Below, one piece after another: positions 9,394-16,297 of a stretch of 27,838 nucleotides of DNA. Within the stretch, counting starts at the first letter, position 1; every line of letters starts with the position of its first letter. The notes under the pieces are model-generated. The model was given only the letters and a program-made list of their open reading frames with translations, searched no databases and was not told the DNA's origin. The stretch is from CAVPDG01 sp963702535 (GTDB lineage: Bacteria > Chloroflexota > Anaerolineae > Anaerolineales > UBA4823), in NCBI GenBank assembly GCA_963702535.1, contig CAVPDG010000028.1:1-27838 (forward strand). The letters are read 5' to 3'. A program made the translations under genes and the position numbers.

Positions 9394-9468
9394 CGGGGCG
9401 TGGCTCAGCCCGGCTAGAGCGCACGGTTCGGGTCCGTGAGGTCGAGAGTTCAAATCTCTCCGCCCCGA
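9394..9468 (+). tRNA. tRNA-Pro (anticodon CGG)
   Basis: A full cloverleaf. The acceptor stem CGGGGCG pairs with CGCCCCG (9461-9467) and the discriminator base is A. The D stem is GCTC/GAGC. The anticodon stem CACGG/CCGTG (9422-9426/9434-9438) encloses loop TTCGGGT with anticodon CGG at 9429-9431. The T arm is GAGAG-TTCAAAT-CTCTC. CCA is not encoded. It decodes CCG, a common proline codon in a G+C-rich genome. Confidence 0.97.
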
Positions 9469-9472
9469 CAGA

Positions 9473-9512
9473 AATCCGAGAGCAGTCGACAATGCTCTCG
9501 GATTATTATTTC
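9473..9512 (+). terminator. Rho-independent terminator of tRNA-Pro
   Basis: A perfect 12-bp stem (9473-9484 with 9493-9504) with an 8-nt loop is followed by ATTATTTCT. It starts 4 bp after the tRNA. Confidence 0.88.
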
Positions 9513-9532
9513 TATACCAGCCAGGCAAACAT

Positions 9533-9660
9533 AAAACCGCAAAGGGCACAAAGAGAAAACCAAGATCACAAAGACAGGAAATAACCAAAAAACATTTGTG
9601 CGCTTTATTATTTCCTTGGTGTTCTTCGCGGTTTATTCTTTTGTCGTTCTTCGCGGTTTA
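9533..9660. repeat. Degenerate 'ACCGCGAAGAAC' phrase repeat in inverted orientation
   Basis: The left part (9533-9595) has AACCGCAAAGGGCACAAAG and similar purine-rich phrases. The right part (9604-9660) has the complementary type, with an exact 15-nt direct repeat GTTCTTCGCGGTTTA at 9621-9635 and 9646-9660. The right part encodes the C-terminal tail of the FAD oxidoreductase. Confidence 0.6.
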
Positions 9661-10603
9661 ATCTCTTTCCTATCTCCAGATATTCTGGTAATTCCCCGCG
9701 CACTTCCTGCCCCTCGGCAAAACGCCCGGACGCAAGCGGCGTAATATCCACCGTCTTCGCCTTGCCGTCCAGGATCAGCTCCGCCAGGCACTTGCCCACC
9801 GCCGGCGCCGTCTTGAAGCCCGTCCCGCTGTGCCCGCAGTCCAGGTAAAATCCATCCGGACCCGCCGCCCCCAGCAACGGGTGCTGGTCGGGCGTGATGC
9901 CGTCATAGCCGCCGTGCGCCGAGTGCAGGCTGCCCTTCTCCAGCCGCGGCATGCGCTTGCAGAGGCGCTCTACCGCCCGCGCCACGAATCCCTCCCGGGC
10001 GTGCTCCACATCGCTATCCGGCGACTCGCCCAGCGGGTTGCCGTCCTCCAGCCCCACCAGCGTCAGCCCGCCCTCCGGGCGGAAGTACATCTCCAGTGAG
10101 AAATCGATCACCGTAGGGTGCGGCAATCTCTCCTCGCGCGGGCGGCGCACGTACATCGTCTCGTGCCGCCAGGTGGTCAGCGGCAGGTCCAGACCCGCCA
10201 TGCGGTTGACCTGCACCGCCCACGCCCCGGCGGCGTTGACCACCACCGGCGCCGAGTACTGCCCGCGGCTGGTCTGCACGCCCGTCACCTTGCCGCCGCT
10301 CTCCAGGATGCCGATCACGGCGCAATCCTGCACCAGCAGCGCCCCTTTGCGCCGCGCCGCATCCATCAGGGCGTTGGCGCTATCGCTGGGCATGGCGTAA
10401 CCCGATTCCGGCTCGTACGCCGCCACGTTGAAATCCTGCACAACAAACCCGGGCGCCAGGCGCTTCACATCCTCCGCCGTCACAACCAGCGCCGGGATGC
10501 CGATCGCCTGCTGCATGCGCACGTTCGCCTGCAGCGCCTCTTCCTGCCCCTGCGAGACGATCTGGATGAAGCCCGTGCGCGTGAAGCCGCACTCGCCGCC
10601 CAC
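9608..10603 (-). CDS. FAD-dependent oxidoreductase (DAO family), C-terminal part
   Basis: The larger part of a D-amino-acid oxidase/sarcosine oxidase beta-type flavoenzyme, joined to the N-terminal piece at 10380-10832 by a single frame change near 10660-10670. In the joined frame the junction reads WESFQYFRDWKERVGGECG. Conserved features are VVNAAGAWAVQVNRMAGLDL (second FAD contact), the MYVRRP strand, GYDGITPDQHPLLG, and the FAD-binding C-terminal GFYLDCGHSGTGFKTAPAVG. Full length is about 408 residues. Likely substrates are N-methyl or secondary amino acids such as sarcosine or glycine, giving imine and hydrogen peroxide or passing electrons onward. The last 17 residues or so (NREERQKNKPRRTPRK) are encoded by repeat sequence and are probably not part of the ancestral enzyme. 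The GTG at 10603 is not a true start. Confidence 0.85.
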   Translation of the reverse strand: MGGECGFTRTGFIQIVSQGQEEALQANVRMQQAIGIPALVVTAEDVKRLAPGFVVQDFNVAAYEPESGYAMPSDSANALMDAARRKGALLVQDCAVIGILESGGKVTGVQTSRGQYSAPVVVNAAGAWAVQVNRMAGLDLPLTTWRHETMYVRRPREERLPHPTVIDFSLEMYFRPEGGLTLVGLEDGNPLGESPDSDVEHAREGFVARAVERLCKRMPRLEKGSLHSAHGGYDGITPDQHPLLGAAGPDGFYLDCGHSGTGFKTAPAVGKCLAELILDGKAKTVDITPLASGRFAEGQEVRGELPEYLEIGKRLNREERQKNKPRRTPRK

Positions 10604-10832
10604 CCGCTCCTTCCAATCGCGAAAGTACTGGAAAGACTCCCACGCCAGGCGCGAGTTCGACCTCGGTATCGTAATGCATGCGCACCAGCCCGCTGGAGCG
10701 CCCCGTCGCCCCCGCCGCCACGTGCTGCTTCTCCAAAACGGTCGCCTTCACCCCGCGTTGCGCCAGGTGGAAAGCCAGGGCAGCCCCCTGCACCCCGCCC
10801 CCGATGATGATCACGTCTGCTGTGTGAGCCAT
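10380..10832 (-). CDS. FAD-dependent oxidoreductase (DAO family), N-terminal part
   Basis: The N-terminal Rossmann part of the flavoenzyme continued at 9608-10603. It holds the dinucleotide motif VIIIGGGVQGAALAFHLAQ with the acidic strand end KATVLEK, and the FAD contact GATGRSSGLVRMHYD. Homology ends near residue 55 (TEVELA), where one base is missing; the rest of this open frame to 10380 is out-of-frame sequence. The ATG at 10832 has a good ribosome-binding site (GGAGGAGAG). The gene is divergent from the activase gene, with about 170 bp between them. Confidence 0.85.
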   Translation of the reverse strand: MAHTADVIIIGGGVQGAALAFHLAQRGVKATVLEKQHVAAGATGRSSGLVRMHYDTEVELAPGVGVFPVLSRLEGAGGRRVRLHAHGLHPDRLAGAGRGAAGERAHAAGDRHPGAGCDGGGCEAPGARVCCAGFQRGGVRAGIGLRHAQR

Positions 10833-10927
10833 ATATCTCTCTCCTCCCCACTCACAGAACGATAGGCGAAATCGAGCGGCCTGAGTTAGGTCCTGGATAT
10901 TATGGTTGAGCGTGCTAGATATTCGCT

Positions 10928-10957
10928 ATTTTTCGCGTATAATTATGAGCGAAAAAT
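10928..10957 (+). promoter_or_regulatory. Palindrome centred on the activase promoter
   Basis: A perfect 9-bp inverted repeat, atttttcgc (10928-10936) and gcgaaaaat (10949-10957), encloses a 12-nt spacer that contains TATAAT (10938-10943). The position over a -10 box, about 60 bp before the activase ATG, is that expected for a repressor operator. Confidence 0.5.
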
Positions 10958-11004
10958 TAACACCCGCCCGAAACCTTACCGTTACGGCAATTCCTGGAGC
11001 ATCG

Positions 11005-11967
11005 ATGAGCACGCCCCACTACCGGTTAGGAATTGACATCGGTTCCACCACCGCCAAGATCGTCTTGCTGGACCCCGCCGGGGAATCCGCATTCTCAGCT
11101 TACCGCCGCCATAACGCCGAAACCCTCGCCACACTGCGCCTGTTGCTGCAAGAGGCGCAGGCTAGTCTGGGAGACGCCCCGGTCGAGTTTCTCGTCACCG
11201 GCTCGGCGGGCATGGGCGTCGCCGAGGCGTACGCCTGGCCCTTCATCCAGGAGGTGGTCGCCTCCGCCGAGGTGGTGCACAGCCGCTACCCGCAGGTGCG
11301 CACCCTCATCGACGTGGGCGGCGAGGACGCCAAGATCATCTTCTTCGACGAGCGCTACCGCCCGGATATGCGCATGAACGGCTCCTGCGCCGGCGGCACC
11401 GGCGCTTTCATCGACGAGATGGCGACCCTGCTCGGCGTACCCGTCACCGAGCTGGATGACCTCGCCCGCCGCTCCACCGCCCTCTACCCCATGGCTTCGC
11501 GCTGCGGCGTCTTCGCCAAGACCGACCTGCAAAACCTGATCAGCCGCCAGGTGCCCAAAGAGGATATCGCCGCTTCCGTCTTCCACGCCGTCGTCCTGCA
11601 AACCCTGGCGACCCTCGCCCGCGGCCGCGACGTGCGCCCCATGCTGCTCTTCTGCGGCGGACCCTTCACCTTCATGCCCGCGCTCAAAGCCGCCTTTCTC
11701 AAGGTGCTGGAGCTGGGCGAAGCAGACGTCGTCCAGGCGCAGGCGCCGGAGCTGCTGCCCGCCCTCGGCGCGGCGCTGGCGCCTTCCGGCATGGCCAGCC
11801 GCAGCGGAATCCAGCCTCTCCGCCCTGGTAGACACCCTCTCCGCCGGTCGCCGCCACGCCCACGCCGCCGGCAGCCGCCACAGCGCCCTGTTCGCCACGC
11901 CCGAGCGCTACCAGGAATGGGCGCAGGCGCAGGAGCAGCACCGCATCGCCCGCGCGGATATCGCTGA
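11005..11967 (+). CDS. Acyl-CoA dehydratase activase-type ATPase, first module (fused giant protein, part 1)
   Basis: First part of a fused protein of about 1440 residues related to the activators of 2-hydroxyacyl-CoA dehydratase and benzoyl-CoA reductase (BadF/BadG/HgdC family). The ASKHA fold opens with the phosphate loop LGIDIGSTTAKIVLLD. It has IDVGGEDAKIIFF, the first iron-sulfur Cys in NGSCAGGTGAFIDEMA, the second in SRCGVFAKTDLQNL, and FCGGPFTFMP. Homology in this frame ends near 11790. After that the true sequence moves to another frame (LSALVDTLSAGRRHAHAAG, then ALFATPERYQEWAQAQEQ) until about 11985. The ATG at 11005 has a GGAG seven bases upstream; an earlier ATG-like start at 10906 lies in the promoter. 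Three single-base shifts (near 11805, 11985 and 12010) separate it from part 2. Confidence 0.9.
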   Translation: MSTPHYRLGIDIGSTTAKIVLLDPAGESAFSAYRRHNAETLATLRLLLQEAQASLGDAPVEFLVTGSAGMGVAEAYAWPFIQEVVASAEVVHSRYPQVRTLIDVGGEDAKIIFFDERYRPDMRMNGSCAGGTGAFIDEMATLLGVPVTELDDLARRSTALYPMASRCGVFAKTDLQNLISRQVPKEDIAASVFHAVVLQTLATLARGRDVRPMLLFCGGPFTFMPALKAAFLKVLELGEADVVQAQAPELLPALGAALAPSGMASRSGIQPLRPGRHPLRRSPPRPRRRQPPQRPVRHARALPGMGAGAGAAPHRPRGYR

Positions 11968-12027
11968 CTGCCGCGACGGCGAGTACCTTCCTCGGCATCG
12001 ACTTCGGGCAGCACCACCACCAAGGTC

Positions 12028-15000
12028 GTGCTCATCGATTCCGCCGGCAGGGTGGCGTACAGCTACTACGCCGGCAACGGCGGCAACTCCATCCGCGCCG
12101 CCCAGGCGGGGTTGCAGGGCATGCGCCAGCGCTTCCAGGAGCAGGGGTTTTCGCCGCGCATCGCCCGCAGCGCTGTCACCGGCTACGGCGAGGACCTCAT
12201 CCGCGCCGCTTTCGGCATCGACGAGGGTCTGGTGGAGACACTGGCGCATTTCCGCGCCGCCCGCGCCTTCGACCCGCAGGTCACCTTCATCCTCGATATC
12301 GGCGGGCAGGATATGAAAGCCGTCTTCATCAAGGATGGGCAGATCCAGAACATCGAGATCAACGAAGCCTGCTCCTCCGGCTGCGGTTCCTTCATTGAAA
12401 CTTTCGCCCGCAACATGGGCTACAACGTCGCCGATTTCGCCTCCCTTGCCTGCCGCTCGCAGGCGCCTTACAACCTGGGCACGCGCTGCACCGTCTTCAT
12501 GAACTCGCGCGTCAAGCAAGCCCTGCGCGAGGGCGCCGAGATCAGCGATATCTCCGCCGGGCTGGCTTACTCCGTGATCAAGAACGCCTTGCACAAGGTG
12601 CTCAAGATCACCGATACCGCCATCCTGGGCGACCATATCGTGGTGCAGGGCGGCACCTTCCGCAACCCCGCCGTGCAGAAGGCGCTGGAGACGCTCATCG
12701 GGCGCCCGGTGGTCTGCCCCGACCTGGCGGAATTGATGGGCGCATACGGCGCGGCGCTGGCGGCGCGCGATTCCTGGCAGCAGGGGCGCCGGGATGCCAG
12801 CACGTTCATCGGGCTGCAAAGCCTGGATGCCTTCGGCGACCTGCAGCGGCGCGATATCCACTGCCGCGGCTGCGAGAACAAGTGCGCCGTCACCAAGCTG
12901 GGCTTTCCCAACGGCAACCATTTCTATTCCGGCAACCGCTGCGAGCGCATCTACTCCAACGGCGGCAAAGCCGAGCGCAAGGGCGTCAACCTGCCCGCCC
13001 TGAAGAACGCCTTGCTCTTCGAGCGCGACGGGCAGCCCGCCGTCCATCATAACGGCGCCTCCGCCCCGCTCACCATCGGCATCCCGCGCGTGCTCAACAT
13101 GTTCGAGAACTACCCCTTCTGGCACGCCCTCTTCACCACCTGCGGCTTCGACGTGCGCCTTTCAGCCGCCTCTAGCAACCTGCTCTACCAGGGCGGCGCA
13201 GGCTACATCATGTCCGAGAACCTGTGCTTCCCCGGCAAGCTGGTCAGCGGGCACATCGTCGACCTGGCGCGGGCGGGCGTCGACCGCATCTTCTACCCCA
13301 TGGTGTTTTTTGAGAAGCCCGAGTTCACCGACGCCGACAACAGCTTCAATTGCCCGGTGGTCTCCGGCTACCCGGATGTGATCCGCTCGGCGGTCGATCC
13401 CCAGGGCAGGTTCGGCATCCCCTTCGATATGCCCGCCGTCACCTTCCGCCACGACGACCTGCTCGACAAAGCCCTGACGCAGTACCTCGCCGCGCTGGGC
13501 GTCAAGCCCGCCGTGATCAAGCAGGCGCTCGCCGCCGCCCGCCTCGCCCAGGCGCAGTACAAGCAGCAGGTGCTTGAGCTCGGCGAGCAGGTGATCCGCG
13601 ATTCGCAGCAAGCCGGTCGCCCGCTCATCCTGCTCATGGGGCGCCCCTACCACATCGACCCGCTCATCAACCACAACATCCCCGACCTGCTCACCGATTT
13701 CGGCGTGGATATCATCACCGAAGACTGCATCCCCATGCAGGACGTCGCCCTCGCCAACCGCCACGTGGTGACGCAGTGGGAGTATATCAACCGCTACTTC
13801 CACGCCGCCCGCTGGGCGGGCGAGCAGGAGAACGTCGAGCTGGTGCAGCTCAACTCCTTCGGCTGCGGTCCCGACCCCTTCATCCTGGACGAGGTGCGCG
13901 CCATCTTGGCCCAGTACGGCAAGCGCCCCACCGTCATCCGCATCGACGAGATCGAATCCTCCGGCTCGGTGAAGCTGCGCCTGCGCTCGATGATGGCTTC
14001 CCTGCAGCAGGCGGAGCACGCCCCCCGCCCGCCGAGCCTGCCCCGCCGCACCACCAAGCCTTTCCAGGCGGAAGACCGCATCCGCACCGTCATCGTGCCG
14101 GACTTCTCGCCCTTCACCTCGCCGCCCATCGTGCGCCCCTTCATCGACATGGGCTACAAGATCGTCCAGCTCCCCGAAGCCGACCCGGCATCGGTGGACG
14201 TGGGCTTGAAGTACACCAACAACGAGATCTGCTACCCCGGCATCATCACCATCGGCGATATCGTCAAAGCCCTGCAGTCCGGCGCCTACGACCTGGACAG
14301 CACCGCCGTGGGCTTCTCGCAGACCGGCGGGCAGTGCCGCGCCACCAGCTACCCCTCGCTGATCAAGAAAGCCCTGGTCGCGGCCGGCTTCGAGCGTGTG
14401 CCGGTGGTCACCCTCACCACCAGCCTGAGCGTGTTCAACGACCAGCCCGGCTTGCAGTTCAACCGTGTCGATTACATCTACAAAGCCGCCCTGGGCATGA
14501 TGTTCAACGACGCCCTCTCGCAGATGTACCACAGCACCATCATCTGCGAGCGCCGTAAAGGCGAGACGCAAGCCATCGCCGACCGCTACCTGGGGGCGTT
14601 CATGGCCGGGGAAATCCCCGTCACCAAGACCGGCATCCTGGAGACGCTCGAGCGCGCCGTGCAGGAGTTCAACGGCGTCGAGACCTTCCCCGGCAGCCAC
14701 CCGCGCGTCGGCATCGTCGGCGAGATCTACGTCAAGTACAACGCCTTTTCCAATAACCACGCCGCCCGCTGGCTGATGGAGCAGGGGCTGGAAGTGGTGA
14801 TGCCCAGCTTCTTCGAGTTCTTCGACGGCGCACTGATCAGCGCCTGCAACGGCGTGAGCACGAACGTCAAGAAGCGCGACCTGCTCTGGCTGCTCACCCT
14901 GCTCGGGCAGCGCCTGGTGGGCTACTTCCAGCGCGAGTTCACCGCCGTGATGCAGGGCTACCGCCGCTACCACCCCCACCCGGATATCCGCGAGATCGCC

Positions 15001-15333
15001 TCCTGGGCGCAGGAGATCCTCAGCCTCAACCACCAGTACGGCGAGGGCTGGCTGATCGCCGGCGAGATCGCCGCCTACGTGCGCTCGGGCGTGCCCAACG
15101 TGCTCTGCCTGCAGCCCTTCGGCTGCATCGCCAACCACATCATCGCCAAGGGCGTGCAGAAGCGCCTGCAGGAGCAGTACCCCGCCGCCAACCTGCTCTT
15201 CCTGGACGCCGACGCCGGCGTCAGCGAGGTCAATTTCTTCAACCGCATGCTCTTCTTCGTCAACCACGCCAAAAGTGCCCAAATGGAGGGCGGAGGGTCA
15301 CCCCTCCGATCCCCCCAGGCTTCGGCTGATTAG
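12028..15333 (+). CDS. Fused activase / 2-hydroxyacyl-CoA dehydratase-like protein, part 2
   Basis: Continuation of the giant activase. The second ATPase module starts just upstream at 11990 (GIDFGSTTTK, read after correcting two frame shifts), so the GTG at 12028 is not a real start. It has ILDIGGQDMKAVFIKDG, cluster Cys in NEACSSGCGSFIETF and GTRCTVFMNS, and GGTFRNPAVQKALE. A Cys-rich knot CRGCENKC (about 12863-12886) follows. Then come two dehydratase-like regions (COG3580/COG3581 type): IGIPRVLNMFENYPFW, YIMSENLCFPGKLVSG, LLMGRPYHIDPLINH and NSFGCGPDPF; then VPDFSPFTSPPIVRPF, NNEICYPGIITIGD, TGGQCRATSYPSLIKKAL, GEIYVKYNAF and LQPFGCIANHI. It probably uses ATP hydrolysis to drive low-potential electron transfer between iron-sulfur clusters. 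Substrate unknown. The last 12 or so residues look unconserved. Confidence 0.9.
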   Translation: MLIDSAGRVAYSYYAGNGGNSIRAAQAGLQGMRQRFQEQGFSPRIARSAVTGYGEDLIRAAFGIDEGLVETLAHFRAARAFDPQVTFILDIGGQDMKAVFIKDGQIQNIEINEACSSGCGSFIETFARNMGYNVADFASLACRSQAPYNLGTRCTVFMNSRVKQALREGAEISDISAGLAYSVIKNALHKVLKITDTAILGDHIVVQGGTFRNPAVQKALETLIGRPVVCPDLAELMGAYGAALAARDSWQQGRRDASTFIGLQSLDAFGDLQRRDIHCRGCENKCAVTKLGFPNGNHFYSGNRCERIYSNGGKAERKGVNLPALKNALLFERDGQPAVHHNGASAPLTIGIPRVLNMFENYPFWHALFTTCGFDVRLSAASSNLLYQGGAGYIMSENLCFPGKLVSGHIVDLARAGVDRIFYPMVFFEKPEFTDADNSFNCPVVSGYPDVIRSAVDPQGRFGIPFDMPAVTFRHDDLLDKALTQYLAALGVKPAVIKQALAAARLAQAQYKQQVLELGEQVIRDSQQAGRPLILLMGRPYHIDPLINHNIPDLLTDFGVDIITEDCIPMQDVALANRHVVTQWEYINRYFHAARWAGEQENVELVQLNSFGCGPDPFILDEVRAILAQYGKRPTVIRIDEIESSGSVKLRLRSMMASLQQAEHAPRPPSLPRRTTKPFQAEDRIRTVIVPDFSPFTSPPIVRPFIDMGYKIVQLPEADPASVDVGLKYTNNEICYPGIITIGDIVKALQSGAYDLDSTAVGFSQTGGQCRATSYPSLIKKALVAAGFERVPVVTLTTSLSVFNDQPGLQFNRVDYIYKAALGMMFNDALSQMYHSTIICERRKGETQAIADRYLGAFMAGEIPVTKTGILETLERAVQEFNGVETFPGSHPRVGIVGEIYVKYNAFSNNHAARWLMEQGLEVVMPSFFEFFDGALISACNGVSTNVKKRDLLWLLTLLGQRLVGYFQREFTAVMQGYRRYHPHPDIREIASWAQEILSLNHQYGEGWLIAGEIAAYVRSGVPNVLCLQPFGCIANHIIAKGVQKRLQEQYPAANLLFLDADAGVSEVNFFNRMLFFVNHAKSAQMEGGGSPLRSPQASAD

Positions 15334-15399
15334 CCCTCAAATATCAGTTGTGCTGCTCCAGTGGATGGGTAGCAGGCAGCTCCTGGGAACTATGGGTTA

Positions 15400-15430
15400 T
15401 TGACTACTTAGGGGTTAATGGTGCTATACT
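15400..15430 (+). promoter_or_regulatory. Putative promoter of the subtilisin-like peptidase
   Basis: TTGACT (15400-15405) and TATACT (15425-15430) are 19 bp apart, slightly long for a sigma-70 promoter, and lie 78 bp before the peptidase ATG. Confidence 0.4.
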
Positions 15431-15508
15431 AAATTCAACCGGCCCAATGCCGGGAGCAGCTTCCCAATTAGCCAAACTACAGCACTAATCCATACCGGGG
15501 AGGGAACC

Positions 15509-16297
15509 ATGATGAAGCGCGTGCTCCGCCTTTTTTCGGTGATGATCTGTTTGGTTTTAATTTTGCAAGCTCCAGTTTTCGAATTCCCCGCTGTCGCAAA
15601 TCAGGATTTCCAATCTCAAGATCAGCCGCCAATCGAGAAAGTCAGCCTGGAAAAGCTGGCTGCAGCCCTGGATAAGCCCCTGGAGGGGCTGCAATTCGCT
15701 GACCGGGCGACCATCACACTGGTGAATGGCAAACAACTGGTCAAGATCAAAGCCCTCGATACGCGCACAGATGAGATCATCGGCGCGGTCTTCGATGGCG
15801 ACAAGATGGTGGACGAAAAAGCCGAGCGACTGCGCGCCAGCGCTGAATGGCATTCTGCGCATGGAGCTCTAACTCCAGCCATGGTCGCAAAGCTTGCCAG
15901 CTCTTCCCCATCCGAGCGCTTCACCGTCTCTGTCTGGCTAAAAGTCAACGTCAGTTCTTTACCCAAGCCAAATCCGCAGGCTGACCTGCCGGAAGGCGGG
16001 GCAGATGGCGCGGCGATACCGGGCGTTCCCAGGACCTCAGGTGAAAACGCACCCCCTGTCCCGGAGTATCCAGCCGCACCCAGCGTTGAGAAAAACCCTG
16101 CCCAACCGATCTCCCCGGAGCAGCTTCCCGCTGAGGCGCGCCAAGCCCTGGGGGCAGTCGTGACCCGCATGCCAGGTGAGCCGCAGCCTACCGAGGTGCG
16201 CAAGCCCGCAGACGCAGTACCTGCCGCGTCTGCCAGAAAACCCCAAGGCTGCGCAGATCCGCCGCGAACAAGAAGCTTTCAGCCGCCAGAACACTGA
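15509..16297 (+). CDS. Secreted subtilisin-like (S8) peptidase, N-terminal part
   Basis: N-terminal part of a secreted serine peptidase of about 975 residues, joined by one frame change near 16205-16215 to the part at 16176-18443. It begins with a signal peptide (two Met, basic RVLRLF, hydrophobic SVMICLVLILQAPVF, likely cleaved after AVA near residue 31). A prosequence-like region follows, including SLEKLAAALDKPLEGLQFAD and FTVSVWLKVN, the latter like a peptidase inhibitor I9-type strand. Next is a Pro-rich linker. Homology ends near residue 232 (PTEVRKP); the final 30 residues are out of frame. The ATG at 15509 has GGGGAGGG upstream. The protein should be exported by the Sec route. Confidence 0.85.
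   Translation: MMKRVLRLFSVMICLVLILQAPVFEFPAVANQDFQSQDQPPIEKVSLEKLAAALDKPLEGLQFADRATITLVNGKQLVKIKALDTRTDEIIGAVFDGDKMVDEKAERLRASAEWHSAHGALTPAMVAKLASSSPSERFTVSVWLKVNVSSLPKPNPQADLPEGGADGAAIPGVPRTSGENAPPVPEYPAAPSVEKNPAQPISPEQLPAEARQALGAVVTRMPGEPQPTEVRKPADAVPAASARKPQGCADPPRTRSFQPPEH

Noticed and set aside
9333..9468. tRNA-Pro as an attachment site for an integrated element
   Set aside because: The IS next to it has its own inverted repeats and target duplication, which explain its position. No integrase and no repeat of the tRNA 3' end is seen in the window.
10906..11004. Upstream start of the activase gene at 10906
   Set aside because: This stretch contains the promoter palindrome and has no conserved residues. 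The ATG at 11005 directly precedes the phosphate-binding motif and has a GGAG.
11908..13125. A 405-residue minus-strand open frame
   Set aside because: It lies antisense to the second activase module and shows no conserved motif.
13162..15282. A 706-residue minus-strand open frame opposite the activase gene
   Set aside because: It is antisense to a well-conserved coding region. Long antisense frames are common in G+C-rich genes, and its translation is rich in Gly, Asp, Val and His with no family motif.
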